A stretch of 64,000 bases of DNA from Phycisphaerae bacterium (lineage in GTDB: Bacteria > Planctomycetota > Phycisphaerae > JAJVII01). How positions within the stretch are numbered: the first letter of the stretch is position 1; each line of letters opens with the position of its first letter. Shown in pieces: positions 8,284 through 17,267 of the stretch. The position numbers and the translations under genes are program-made. The notes beneath the pieces were generated by a model. It saw only the letters and a list, made by a program, of their open reading frames with translations. It was not told the DNA's origin and did not search any database. The stretch is from positions 1 through 64,000 of the forward strand of contig JAJVII010000021.1 in NCBI GenBank assembly GCA_022072085.1, given 5' to 3'.

Positions 8284-8994
8284 ATGACCAGCGAACCCGT
8301 CAACCCGCCGCCCGGCACGTCCAGGCCCGGCATCCGGCGCGGCAGCATCGAATCGCTTCAGCGTTCCGGACATGCCTGCCTGCTTTGTGGGCGCGAGCTG
8401 GCTGAGGGCGAGCTGCTGACCGCCGTGCTGGTCGAGCTGCCGGTCGCCCGCACGGGCGGCCCGGGGACGCCGTCGGCCGACTTCGAGCGGATGGACTACT
8501 GCCCCGGCTGCTGGGACAGCGCCCCCTGGTCGGGCGCCGAGCCGCTGCTGGACGAGGGCCAGTCGGCCCATCCCGTGGACCGCTACGGCGCCGAGCCGGT
8601 GGCCGTCTGGACCAGCCGCGTCAGCCCGCCCAATCGCCCGAAACGCACCTTCGTCGACGACCGCGTGCTGACGCAGTTCTTCCTGCGGCTGGGCGACAGC
8701 GACGACCCGCAGCGGCTGCGGTTCCGCTTCGTGCTGATGCTGATCCTGCTGCGGCACCGCAAGCTGCGGCACGTCGGCACGCAGCGCGGCGGCAGCGGGG
8801 AGGTCTGGAAGGTCCGCCTCACGCCGGCGATGGCCGGAGTCACCGCGACCGACCCCGAGGCCGTCCACGAGGTCGTCGACCCGCAGCTCGGCGAGGAGCA
8901 GGTGGGCCAGGTGGCTGAACAGTTGCGGCAGATCCTCCACGACGACATCGACGACTCCGAGGACGCCCGCCCGCCGGGGGAGGAGAGCGCATGA
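8284..8994 (+). CDS. Conserved hypothetical protein with N-terminal zinc-binding cysteines
   Basis: 236 residues with no signal peptide. CLLCGRELAEGE and YCPGCWDSAPW supply two CxxC pairs about 40 residues apart, which is enough for one zinc knuckle. The middle has a basic/hydrophobic stretch (RFRFVLMLILLRHRKLR). The C-terminus is acidic. No catalytic signature is recognised. The stop overlaps the next gene's start by four bases (ATGA), so the two are translationally coupled. Lipoprotein and membrane genes follow, suggesting a service role for that envelope set, but this is only inference. Confidence 0.7.
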   Translation: MTSEPVNPPPGTSRPGIRRGSIESLQRSGHACLLCGRELAEGELLTAVLVELPVARTGGPGTPSADFERMDYCPGCWDSAPWSGAEPLLDEGQSAHPVDRYGAEPVAVWTSRVSPPNRPKRTFVDDRVLTQFFLRLGDSDDPQRLRFRFVLMLILLRHRKLRHVGTQRGGSGEVWKVRLTPAMAGVTATDPEAVHEVVDPQLGEEQVGQVAEQLRQILHDDIDDSEDARPPGEESA

Positions 8995-9920
8995 GCGGAG
9001 CATCGCCTGTCCGATCGGCGGCCTGGGCGCTGGTCGCGGCTGTCGCGACGGTGGCGCTGGGCGGCTGCCCGGCGGCCGGGCCCCTGCCCCCGCCGATGAC
9101 GCTGCCGCAACTGGCCGCCGAGCTGGACAGCAACAACGACCTGCTGCCCTGGCTGCGGGCCAGCAGCGACTCGATCACCATCACGGCGGCCGACGAGCAC
9201 GGCCTGCCGATCAGCACGCAGTTGGGCGGCGTGATGATTTACTCCCAGCCGCACTGCTTCTACATGGACGTAAAGGAGGCGGGCGAGGTGCTGGCCGGCG
9301 CCGGCGCCAACGACGAGCTTTACTGGTTCTGGTCGCGGGCCGGCGGCAGGGGCGTCTGCTGGGCCGGTCGGCGAGCGCACGGCGTCTGGGCCGGCTCGCT
9401 CGAGGTGCCGATCAACCCGACGCAGTTGACCGTGCTGCTGGGCATCGACTCGTTCGGCGGCAAGCTGACCCGCCTGCCGCTGCCGGTGCTGCGGTCGGCC
9501 GACGCGCAGCGCTGCTACGTCATCGAGTCGATCGACCTGGGCCAGGACCACGCGGTGCTGCTGAGCGAACTGTGGTACGACCGCGACACGCACCGGCCGG
9601 TGCGCGTGCGGCTGTTCGATTCGCAGGGACGCCCGAGCCTGGAGAGCACGCTGAGCGACTGGCGGCTGGCGACGGGGTCGGCCGGCTGGTTCCCCTGCGA
9701 CGTCACGATCCGCTGGCTGGACCGCGAGGGCCAGAAGCCCTCGGGCAAAGGGCTGCGGCCGGTGAAGCTGCGGCTGCGTTTCCGCACGGTGGAGGTGGAC
9801 CCGAAGTTCGGCCCGTCAGCCAGCCCGCGGGTGTTCGACTTCCAGGCCCGCCGCCCGCCCGACCTGCCGCTGAACTGGATGGGCCCGGGCGCGCCGCCCG
9901 GCCCGCAGCCAACCCCCTGA
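8991..9920 (+). CDS. Lipoprotein, LolA-like fold suspected
   Basis: 309 residues. The signal peptide ends in VALGGC, so it is a lipoprotein. The mature part shows alternating beta segments such as GGVMIYSQPHCFYMD and SELWYDRDTHRPVRVRLFD, and ends in a proline-rich tail. The pattern of a beta-rich half-barrel that ends by relating a solvent-exposed residue string to model parameters resembles LolA/outer-membrane-lipoprotein-sorting proteins, but the match is by impression only. It overlaps the upstream gene by ATGA and is 10 bases from the downstream RDD gene, giving a three-gene operon. Confidence 0.6.
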   Translation: MSGASPVRSAAWALVAAVATVALGGCPAAGPLPPPMTLPQLAAELDSNNDLLPWLRASSDSITITAADEHGLPISTQLGGVMIYSQPHCFYMDVKEAGEVLAGAGANDELYWFWSRAGGRGVCWAGRRAHGVWAGSLEVPINPTQLTVLLGIDSFGGKLTRLPLPVLRSADAQRCYVIESIDLGQDHAVLLSELWYDRDTHRPVRVRLFDSQGRPSLESTLSDWRLATGSAGWFPCDVTIRWLDREGQKPSGKGLRPVKLRLRFRTVEVDPKFGPSASPRVFDFQARRPPDLPLNWMGPGAPPGPQPTP

Positions 9921-9930
9921 CTGGAGCGAC

Positions 9931-11823
9931 ATGCGCGAGTCCCGATCCTCAACATGGACGATCGTCGCGGTCGCAGCGCTGGTCTGCGCCCTGGCTGCCG
10001 GCGTCGTGATCCCCTCCGACAGCATCGACCAGCCCCCGCCGGCGACCTACAAGGCCCCGGCGCTGGTGGCGTCGGGCCAGGGCGACTGGCTCTGGGTCGT
10101 CTGGATGGGAACCGGCGGACAAGCCGGCCAGGAGTCCGGCAAGGACGAGCCGCCGACGCGAATCGCCGCCCGGCAGTTGCTCAAGGACTGGCAGCGGCTG
10201 CGCGACCTCAACCTGTCCGAGCTGCGGGCGCTGGCCGCCGACGGCGACGAGTTGCACGTCTTCCTCCGCGACGGGCAGCACCTGGCCTACGCCGCCGACG
10301 GCGGCACGAACTTCCGCGGCATGATCCCCGACAAGGGCTACACGCCCATCGCCGCGTGCGTCGCCGCCTCCGGCGAGGGCAACCGCTTGCACGTCCTGAC
10401 CGCCGGTGCGACCAGCCAGCCCGACACGCTGGCGGCAACGACGCAGCCGGCGGCCGCGCCCCTGGTCGGCGACGGCGGCGACAAGCCCGGGCCGCAGTCC
10501 CAGCCGGCCGACGCGCCGGCCAACCCCTATCGCCCGCTGCGGCTCTACACGAGCTGGCACGGCAAGTGGAAGACGCCCGACGACCTGCCGTTGTTCGTCA
10601 CTCAGGCGACGCGCGTGCGGCTGGCGGTCTATCGCGGCCAGCCGGTCTGCTTCTTCCTGCTGCGCGGCGAGCGGACCACGCTGCACGCGATCCAGTTGAC
10701 CGAGAGCGGCTGGCACGGGCTGGGCGAGGCAGCCGGCACGCCGCCGGGCCAACTGCCCCCGCCCATCGCCGACGCCGACCGGAAGATGCCCGCGCTGAGC
10801 GATCTGCTGGTCGCCACCATCAACAACCAGCTCTTCCTGCTGGGCTGGCCGGAGCAGGAGGGCGTGCCCCTGAGGCTGGCGCAGGTGACCGAGGACAGTC
10901 GGCTGACGCAGGTGGAGGAACTGGACCTCCAGCCGGCGCCCGGGTCCGACTTCGCCCGCAATCGCCAGTGGGACGTGACGGCTGACGACCAGCGGCTGAT
11001 CTTCGTGCGGATGGAGCAGGAGAAGGGCAAGGAGACGGTCCTCCAGACGCGCCGCTATGATCCGGTCAACCGCAAGTTCGAAGCGAACTGGGAAGACATC
11101 TCCGCGCTCAAACCGGCGACCGGCCTGCTGCCGATCCTCGAAAGCAAGTACGTCTACTGGATCGCCCTGGCGGTGCTGGCCGGGCTGTTCCTGCTCCGCC
11201 GGCCTGAGGGGCTGATCCGCATCCCCGGCGACGCCCGCGTGGCAGGCCTGCTGCCGAGGCTGCTGGCGTTCATGATCGACTCGATCCCGGCCAGCCTCAT
11301 CGCGTTTTACTACGTCTACGGCGGCCGATTCGATCAGTTGCCCCGGACCTTCGGCGAGATGACCTCGGACAAGGTCGCAACCGATCCGAAGATGCAACTG
11401 GCCTACTTCTGGTCGCTGGTGGCGCTGGCAGCCTACCAGTCGATCTGCGAAATCCTCTTCGCCAGCACGCCGGGCAAGAAGCTGTTCCGCCTCCAGGTCC
11501 GCAACACCCGCGCCGAGAAGCCGGCCGTCTGGCAGGTGTTCGTCCGCAACGCAATCAAAATCGTCGAGCTGCCCACGCTGGTTCCGCTGGTCGTCGTGTT
11601 CCTGGACCCGGGCCGCCGACGGCTGGGCGATATGGTCGCCGGCACGATCGTCGTCGCGCCGCGGCCGGGCGGGCAGTCGTGGATCTACCCGCCGGGCAGC
11701 CAGGGCCCGCCACCGCCTCCGCCGCAGGCCCGCCCGCCGGGCGATGAAGGCCCGCAGGACGTTGACGACCCCCCCGCACAGAAGGGCCCGCCCCCCCTGC
11801 CGCCGGATCGCCAGGACGAGTAG
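9931..11823 (+). CDS. RDD-domain membrane protein with large extracytoplasmic region
   Basis: 630 residues. An N-terminal hydrophobic helix (about 8-25) is followed by a soluble region of nearly 380 residues with beta-propeller-like spacing (SGQGDWLWVVW, DELHVFLRDG). One more helix lies near 403-420. The RDD domain spans about 440-580, containing RLLAFMIDSI, FASTPGKKLFRLQV and PGRRRLGDMVAGTIVV, the standard RDD signatures. The tail is proline-rich and acidic. RDD proteins are membrane proteins of poorly known function, some linked to ion exchange. It ends the operon that starts at 8284. Confidence 0.82.
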   Translation: MRESRSSTWTIVAVAALVCALAAGVVIPSDSIDQPPPATYKAPALVASGQGDWLWVVWMGTGGQAGQESGKDEPPTRIAARQLLKDWQRLRDLNLSELRALAADGDELHVFLRDGQHLAYAADGGTNFRGMIPDKGYTPIAACVAASGEGNRLHVLTAGATSQPDTLAATTQPAAAPLVGDGGDKPGPQSQPADAPANPYRPLRLYTSWHGKWKTPDDLPLFVTQATRVRLAVYRGQPVCFFLLRGERTTLHAIQLTESGWHGLGEAAGTPPGQLPPPIADADRKMPALSDLLVATINNQLFLLGWPEQEGVPLRLAQVTEDSRLTQVEELDLQPAPGSDFARNRQWDVTADDQRLIFVRMEQEKGKETVLQTRRYDPVNRKFEANWEDISALKPATGLLPILESKYVYWIALAVLAGLFLLRRPEGLIRIPGDARVAGLLPRLLAFMIDSIPASLIAFYYVYGGRFDQLPRTFGEMTSDKVATDPKMQLAYFWSLVALAAYQSICEILFASTPGKKLFRLQVRNTRAEKPAVWQVFVRNAIKIVELPTLVPLVVVFLDPGRRRLGDMVAGTIVVAPRPGGQSWIYPPGSQGPPPPPPQARPPGDEGPQDVDDPPAQKGPPPLPPDRQDE

Positions 11824-11916
11824 GGGTGCGGGGATCGGGGGTCGGGGGTCGGTCGGAAGACGCACGGCCTCGCCCCCAGCCCCCGCCCTCCAGGGCAATC
11901 GGAAAGTCGGGAAGAC

Positions 11917-11999
11917 CGGATCAAACGCAGAGCGGATGAGTGGCAGAGGTGGACAGCGTCTTGAATTCCTTGAAAACAAGACACCTCTGTCCCCACCTC
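11917..11999 (+). repeat. Dispersed intergenic repeat, copy 2
   Basis: Plus-strand copy of the element at 8071-8154. It contains AACGCAGAGCGGATGAG and CCTCTGTCCCC. It continues into a pyrimidine-rich run (CTCTGCCTCTCTGCCCCTCTG) that ends in CTCTGCGTTC, a string also found at 8139-8148. It lies directly upstream of the promoter at 12060-12089. Confidence 0.75.
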
Positions 12000-12059
12000 T
12001 GCCTCTCTGCCCCTCTGCGTTCACGGTTTTGCGTTTGTCCTGCCCGCCCTCCACGCCCC

Positions 12060-12089
12060 TTGTTCGGCCCGCCGCGGCCGCTATACAAT
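12060..12089 (+). promoter_or_regulatory. Sigma-70-type promoter upstream of the paralogue array
   Basis: TTGTTC, an 18-bp spacer and TACAAT within CTATACAATGC. The leader to the ATG at 12134 would be about 38 nt. It is the first promoter before the five-gene paralogue array. Confidence 0.5.
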
Positions 12090-12133
12090 GCACGCTGGTT
12101 GCACAGCCGAACTCTATGCAAGAGGACACCCCC

Positions 12134-12934
12134 ATGCGTTGGATCGCCCTGGCCTTGCCGCTTCTGTTGATCTCGTCCGCACTGGCTGAGGACGCCGCCC
12201 CGGCCCCGACCACCCGGCCCGAGGCCGTCGCGCCGACGACCCAGCCGGCGGCCTTGCGCGTGATGCACCAGGAGAGCCCGCAGGCTCTGCTGGGCAGCGT
12301 CCACGAGGCGACCGTCGCCCACGACCTGCGGGCGATGGCCATCATCATCCACCCCGACTACAAGGTCGGGCTGGTCCCGGTGCTCAACCTGATGGCCGAG
12401 GTCATGGACGCCAATCTCGGACTGGCCGACGTGGTCGAGAAGAAGCTCGACAAGGGACTGGCCGACAAGCTGCGAGGCCAGATCGCCCCGCCCGGCGGTT
12501 CGCCCCTGGATGCCGTCCAGGACGAGCACGGCAAGGTGGACTGGTCCAAGGTGAAGGTGACCGAGGAGAAGGACATCGCCACCTTCGCGGTGAACGGGGA
12601 GCCGCAGCCCGGTCGGCTGGCCCGCGTCGACGGCAAGTGGTACATCGTGCCCAACGACGACCCGAACGTGACGCCGGCGCAGATGGCCGCCCAGGCCGCC
12701 CAGATGGTCCCCATGCTCAAGACCATGCTGACGGCGACGACGGAGATCACCGACCAGGTCCGCAGCGGTGCGATCAAGGCCGAGGACTTCCAGCGGGCCT
12801 ACATGCTGGCAATGACCAAGGCGATGATGGGCTCGATGCCGCAGCCGCCGGGCCCGGATGACGAGCCGGTCATCATGCCGCCGCCCGGTCCCGAGCCGGA
12901 ACACGTTCCGCCGGCCCCGGACGACGACGAATAG
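12134..12934 (+). CDS. Secreted protein, first member of the tandem paralogue family
   Basis: 266 residues. The ORF track starts far upstream, but the ATG at 12134 has AGAGGA before it and gives a classical signal peptide (MRWIALALPLLLISSALA). One family domain spans about 40-225. Its shared landmarks are ESPQALLGSVHEA at the start, VVEKKLDKGLADKLR in a middle helix, a GKVDWSKVKVTEE strand, VDGKWYIV, and a closing helix with SGAIKAEDF. A proline-rich acidic tail follows. The helix-strand-KWY layout suggests an NTF2-like or DUF4878-like fold; this is a guess. No catalytic residue is evident, so a binding or structural envelope role is more likely. Confidence 0.75.
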   Translation: MRWIALALPLLLISSALAEDAAPAPTTRPEAVAPTTQPAALRVMHQESPQALLGSVHEATVAHDLRAMAIIIHPDYKVGLVPVLNLMAEVMDANLGLADVVEKKLDKGLADKLRGQIAPPGGSPLDAVQDEHGKVDWSKVKVTEEKDIATFAVNGEPQPGRLARVDGKWYIVPNDDPNVTPAQMAAQAAQMVPMLKTMLTATTEITDQVRSGAIKAEDFQRAYMLAMTKAMMGSMPQPPGPDDEPVIMPPPGPEPEHVPPAPDDDE

Positions 12935-12967
12935 AACGCCCCCGGCCTGCGCCCGGGCGGAAGATGA

Positions 12968-13080
12968 GTTGACAGCCACAGATGCACACAGATTCCCACA
13001 GATGATGGGAGACGGGGCAAGGAGACCGTCGGCCCTCTTGCCAATATCATCTGTGTTCATCAGTGGCCATCCGTGGCAAC
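12968..13080. repeat. Imperfect inverted repeat of CACAGATG-type motifs
   Basis: The left arm (12968-13006, with CCACAGATG, CACACAGAT and CCACAGATGAT) pairs imperfectly with the right arm (13046-13080, with ATCATCTGTGTTCATC and CCATCCGTGGCAAC). The whole fills most of the gap between two paralogue-family genes. A transcript would fold into a long hairpin. Confidence 0.8.
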
Positions 13081-13114
13081 CCGGTCCGACGATTTCATCT
13101 GCAAGGGGAATGCG

Positions 13115-15070
13115 ATGCGATTGCGCTGCCTGTTGCTGATCGCGATGCCGCTGGCCGCAGCGCCCTGCTTCGCCCGGGCCGACGATGCCCCGAAGAGTAT
13201 CTCCGTTCGCCACGACTCGCCCGAAGCGGTCGTGGAGAGCTGGCTGGACGCCACAGCCGCGGGGGACATCGCAGCCAAGGTCGAGTGTTACGAGCCGCGC
13301 TATGCACCGATTGCGCAGCACGCCTTGCAGGACATCCCTGCCCTGGTCGAGTACTTGCAGGGCTTCGCCGACCGCGTCCAGGACCGCCTGGGCAAGGGAC
13401 CCGCCGACCTGGTCCGGGCCCATCGCGAGCTTGTCGCGTATCAGCTCCCAGCCGACAACCCGGGCAAGCCAGACCACCGGCCGAAGCTGACCGTGCACAT
13501 GGACGGGGATGACAAGGCGGAGGTCAGGCTGGGCTCGGGACACTCCTTCCGCCTGCGACGAATCGACGGCAAGTGGTATTTCGACATGCTCTCCGGGCCG
13601 GATGTGGAGATGCGGCAGCGGCGACTCGCGCAGGCATTTGACCTGCTCAAGGAGACCTCGCAACGCCTGGAAGTCCTCAACGCGGCCCTGATGAACAACG
13701 ACCTGTCGGCTGAGCGGTTCCCGCTGCTCTACGCACAGGCGGTGCGATGGGCGATCGAACCGATGCCCGTGGCCATCGACGCGTCCTCGCCCAAGGGCCT
13801 GCTGGCGACCGTGGCGACGGCCCAGGCGGCCGGCAACGGCGTGACGCTCATCGAACTGGCCAAGCCGAGCGATGGATTCCCGGCGGTGAACAGCGCCCTG
13901 GAACGCAACCATTGGGCCCACCTGCTGGCAGAGGCGGTCGACAAGAAGATCGGCTCGGGGCAGGCGCAGCAGGTCCGCGACCGCTACGGGCACATCGAGC
14001 CCTTCCCGCCGATGGAGCAGATCATCCGGGACGGCCGCATCGACTGGGGGCAGGTTGAGATACTCATCGACGGCAACACAGCGACCGCCCGCATCGCCTG
14101 CGTGGACAACCCGGTAAAGATGATCCGCGGCAGCGACGGTCGATGGGCTGTCGCAGCACCGGGCGACAAGACCCCAAGGCAGCCCGACAATCCCTACACG
14201 TTGGGCCAGGCCTTGCGCGACCTGACCGACGCCGTCAACGCCGGCCAGGTGACAGCCAAGAACTGGGAAGAGGCCTTCGCCAAGGCCATCCAGGGCGAGT
14301 CGGCTCACGCGTTCAACATCATCCCGCGGCGGACCTGGACGAAGGTGGCGGACAACACCTACGGCCACCCGCCGACCTACAGCAGCGACGAAGGCGAGCC
14401 GGGCCCGGCGGCGGCGCATCACGAGCGGCCCGGCCTGGACCGGCCCATGCCCCCGGGCGCGGCCGAGGCGCCCAAGGAAGGCGAGAAGCCCAAGTACGAC
14501 CAGTCCAGCCCGCGGGCCCTGCTGGGGAGCATGAACAAGGCCGCCGGCGACCGCGACTACGAGGGGCTGTTCAGCCTACTCAGCCCCGACGTCGCCGACG
14601 CCCTCAAGCCGGTCACCCCCGTGCTCGCCAAGCTGCTGGGCAAGATGGTCCGGGTGGCCGAGCTGGTCAGCGAGCGGATCGACGCGGACAAGGGGCGCGA
14701 GCTGTCTCGCCAGTTCGCCGGCAACATCATGCCGCTGTCGGCGGCCCGCAACCGTGACGGCAGCCTGGACTGGTCCAAGATCAGCATCACCGGCAGCGGC
14801 AACTCGCTGAAGGTGAAGATCGAGGGATCGCACGGCGGGCTGATCCTGGAGAAGTTCGGGCAGCGGTGGTACTGGCTGCTGGACGAGGACGATTTTACGG
14901 CTGCCAAGATTCGCGAGGAGATGCCGAAGTTCAAGCGGGTCTTCCCGGCGATGCTGGCTGCGTTCACGCAACTGGAGGCCGGCCTGCTCAACGGCTCGAT
15001 CAACGCCTCCAACTTCGATCAAAAGCTGGGCGAAATCATGATGGCGGCGATGCGCGAGGGCGGCGACTAG
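13115..15070 (+). CDS. Secreted three-domain member of the tandem paralogue family
   Basis: 651 residues from the ATG at 13115, preceded by AAGGGGAA. It has a signal peptide cut after FARA. Three tandem family domains are visible. Domain 1 begins DSPEAVVESWLDA and has IDGKWYFD. Domain 2 begins SSPKGLLATV and has DGRIDWGQVEI and DGRWAV. Domain 3 begins SSPRALLGSMNKA and has DGSLDWSKISI and QRWYWL, and ends NFDQKLGEIMMAAM. Domain 3 is closest to the single-domain genes and domains 1-2 have diverged. A Pro/Gly-rich linker joins 2 and 3. This looks like internal duplication followed by drift. Function unknown. Confidence 0.75.
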   Translation: MRLRCLLLIAMPLAAAPCFARADDAPKSISVRHDSPEAVVESWLDATAAGDIAAKVECYEPRYAPIAQHALQDIPALVEYLQGFADRVQDRLGKGPADLVRAHRELVAYQLPADNPGKPDHRPKLTVHMDGDDKAEVRLGSGHSFRLRRIDGKWYFDMLSGPDVEMRQRRLAQAFDLLKETSQRLEVLNAALMNNDLSAERFPLLYAQAVRWAIEPMPVAIDASSPKGLLATVATAQAAGNGVTLIELAKPSDGFPAVNSALERNHWAHLLAEAVDKKIGSGQAQQVRDRYGHIEPFPPMEQIIRDGRIDWGQVEILIDGNTATARIACVDNPVKMIRGSDGRWAVAAPGDKTPRQPDNPYTLGQALRDLTDAVNAGQVTAKNWEEAFAKAIQGESAHAFNIIPRRTWTKVADNTYGHPPTYSSDEGEPGPAAAHHERPGLDRPMPPGAAEAPKEGEKPKYDQSSPRALLGSMNKAAGDRDYEGLFSLLSPDVADALKPVTPVLAKLLGKMVRVAELVSERIDADKGRELSRQFAGNIMPLSAARNRDGSLDWSKISITGSGNSLKVKIEGSHGGLILEKFGQRWYWLLDEDDFTAAKIREEMPKFKRVFPAMLAAFTQLEAGLLNGSINASNFDQKLGEIMMAAMREGGD

Positions 15071-15231
15071 GCGCGTGCATGAGAACCTGCGCGACCCCGT
15101 GTAGACTTTCATACACGCTCTGGGGGACTGGATTTGGCGGGGGTAACCGGCCTATTGTTAAGGGTCGCGAACAATCGCCGCGATATATCCGGTTGAGCCG
15201 ATCTGCCAGACCCTGATCCAAAGGAGCCGCC

Positions 15232-16158
15232 ATGACTCGCTCACGTTTGACGCTCGGTTTGCTCGCCTGCGCCCTGCTGGTGCTGGCCGGCTGCGGCAAG
15301 AGCAAGGCCCGCCGCGGCGACACCGGCGGCCAGCCGCCGCCTACGCAACTGGCCGGCAGCGGCAACACGCCCGCCCCCACGCAAACGCCAGCACCCAACC
15401 CGACGCCGACCCCGGGCCCGGTTGTCGCCCCGACGCCGACGCCAACTCCGACGCCAACACCCACACCCGGTCCGGTGAACGTCCCGACGCCCACGCCCAC
15501 ACCAACGCCCACGCCCACACCAACCCCCGGGCCAACGATGGGCGGGGATGACCTCTCCACGCCCAAGGGGACTCTGGCGGCGGCCCACAGACTGGCCAAG
15601 GCCCACGACCTCGACGGCCTGCTGATGCTGGTTCATCCGGATTACCGCAAGGCGGCCGGCGACTTCGTCCGCACGACCCTGCCCATCGTCGAATACGGCA
15701 ACAAGGTCGCGGACCTGGCGTCGGCCAAAGTCAGCCCGCAGGCCGGCGATTCCCTGCACATGGACCCCAGCCAGTTCGACCTGGATCCGATGAAGGAGGC
15801 CCTGGACGCCAACGGCAACATCCAGTGGGACAAGGTGACGTTCACCGATCTGGCCAACGGGCAGAAGCAGGTGAACATCCCCGGCGACAAGAACCCCACG
15901 CACCTCCAGAACGTCAACGGCCAGTGGCTGATGGTCATCGTGACGGACGCCACCCGCACGCCGGCGGAGTTTGCGAAGATGGCCGCCCAGATGACGGCCC
16001 AGATGAAGACCGCGGAGTCCGCCTACCGAGATATCGAGACCGGACTGAAGAACGGCACGATCACGGCGCAGACCTGGGATGTCGAAGTGGGCAAGATCGT
16101 CCAGAAGTACGGCCTGGGCGGCGGCGGCCAGGGCGGCGACGGCGACATGGACGAATGA
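15232..16158 (+). CDS. Lipoprotein of the tandem paralogue family with Pro-Thr linker
   Basis: 308 residues, with AAAGGAG before the ATG. The signal peptide ends VLAGCGKSK, so it is lipid-anchored. Residues about 40-105 are a (Pro-Thr)n linker that should hold the domain away from the membrane. The family domain follows: STPKGTLAAAH, VHPDYRKAAG (shared with the first member's IHPDYKVG), GNIQWDKVTFTD, VNGQWLM, and a final helix with NGTITAQTW. A Gly-rich acidic tail ends the protein. It is followed by a strong terminator, so it likely closes a transcription unit. Function unknown. Confidence 0.75.
   Translation: MTRSRLTLGLLACALLVLAGCGKSKARRGDTGGQPPPTQLAGSGNTPAPTQTPAPNPTPTPGPVVAPTPTPTPTPTPTPGPVNVPTPTPTPTPTPTPTPGPTMGGDDLSTPKGTLAAAHRLAKAHDLDGLLMLVHPDYRKAAGDFVRTTLPIVEYGNKVADLASAKVSPQAGDSLHMDPSQFDLDPMKEALDANGNIQWDKVTFTDLANGQKQVNIPGDKNPTHLQNVNGQWLMVIVTDATRTPAEFAKMAAQMTAQMKTAESAYRDIETGLKNGTITAQTWDVEVGKIVQKYGLGGGGQGGDGDMDE
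15368..15534 (+). repeat. Coding minisatellite encoding the Pro-Thr linker
   Basis: Short repeats of ACGCC(G/A)AC(G/A)CC type within the lipoprotein gene encode alternating Pro and Thr, broken by two GPV(V/N)(A/V)PTP blocks. Such tracts change length easily by slippage. Confidence 0.8.
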
Positions 16159-16188
16159 CAGCCGCCACTGACGAAACGCAGAGCATCA

Positions 16189-16220
16189 GGGCCCCGGGCG
16201 GAGTCCTCCCGGGGCCCTTT
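16189..16220 (+). terminator. Rho-independent terminator
   Basis: A perfect 10-bp stem, GGGCCCCGGG pairing with CCCGGGGCCC around a 9-nt loop, followed by TTTCT. It lies 30 bases after the lipoprotein stop. Confidence 0.85.
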
Positions 16221-16404
16221 CTATCGGCTGACGCGACCGGCGGGCCGACGGCGCAGCCGGCGATGCGCCGAAGCTGGATTTCGCTTGTCCGCTCGAAGCG
16301 GGCAGGTTATGACTGGCAACCGGACTGGGCTCTGTCCCCGTTCGGGCCGGGGCGTCGGCCGGTTCCGGCGGATTGCGCCGTCCCCATCCTGCAAGGAGAT
16401 ACCC

Positions 16405-17127
16405 ATGAGTTCGGCCTGGCGGTTGACGACCGGCGTTCTGTGCGCCCTGCTGGCGGGGCTGGCTGGATGCGCCAAGCCCGAGACGACCGGCCAGACGGTA
16501 ACCCCCAAGGGGGCCGAGACGACGCGGGAACTGCTCGATCGGCTGCACGAGGTGTCGCGCCGGGGCGATCTGCCGGCGGCGGTTCCGCTGCTGGAGCCCA
16601 GGCACCAGGCGCTGTTCGCGGACATCTTCGGGGCGATGAGCCGGATGGACCGCCGCGGGTTGGAAGTGGCAGCGGTGATCGAGCAGAAAATCGACAAGCA
16701 GACGGCCGACGGCTTCCGCGGACAGTATGACCGCAGCGAACCGTCGCCGCTGGCTGAGGCGCAGAAGGAAGACGGATCGCTGGACTGGGAGAAGGTAAAG
16801 GTGACCGAGAGGGGCGACACGGCGACCGTGGCGGTCAACGGCCGACCGCTGGACGTGAAGATGGTGCGCGCGGAGGGGCGGTGGTATCTGAGCCCGGGCG
16901 ATGACGAGGCGCTGCCGACGCCGGAGCAGGTGGCCCAGGGCAAGCGGGCGTTCGATGCGATGATCGGGGCGCTGGATAAGATCGAAGCCGGCGTCAAGGA
17001 CGGGTCGATCAACAAGGAGAATTTCCGGCAGCAGATGTGGCAGATCCAGATGGCGGCCATGGCGGCGGCGATGCCGAACGAGGGCCCGACGACACAGCCG
17101 GACATGGAAGAGGAAGACGACGATTGA
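16405..17127 (+). CDS. Lipoprotein of the tandem paralogue family
   Basis: 240 residues from the ATG at 16405, preceded by AAGGAG; the ORF track starts 40 codons early. The signal peptide ends LAGLAGCAK. One family domain: ETTRELLDRLHEV, AAVIEQKIDKQTADGFR, DGSLDWEKVKVTERGD, AEGRWYLSP and DGSINKENF. It is acidic at the C-terminus like the first member, to which it is closest by eye (both have EAQKED/AVQDEH then DWxKVKVTE). Function unknown. The 246-bp gap before it holds only the terminator. Confidence 0.75.
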   Translation: MSSAWRLTTGVLCALLAGLAGCAKPETTGQTVTPKGAETTRELLDRLHEVSRRGDLPAAVPLLEPRHQALFADIFGAMSRMDRRGLEVAAVIEQKIDKQTADGFRGQYDRSEPSPLAEAQKEDGSLDWEKVKVTERGDTATVAVNGRPLDVKMVRAEGRWYLSPGDDEALPTPEQVAQGKRAFDAMIGALDKIEAGVKDGSINKENFRQQMWQIQMAAMAAAMPNEGPTTQPDMEEEDDD

Positions 17128-17267
17128 CGGCGGACGGGGCTTGCCAACGGCAGCCGGGTCGGCTATGAAAGGAAGCAAGCCCGGGCGACGGAGAACGCCC
17201 GGCAGGTCGCAGACACTTCAAGAGAATCGAGAACGGTCACATCACAGCGAACTTGAAAGGAGCAGAC

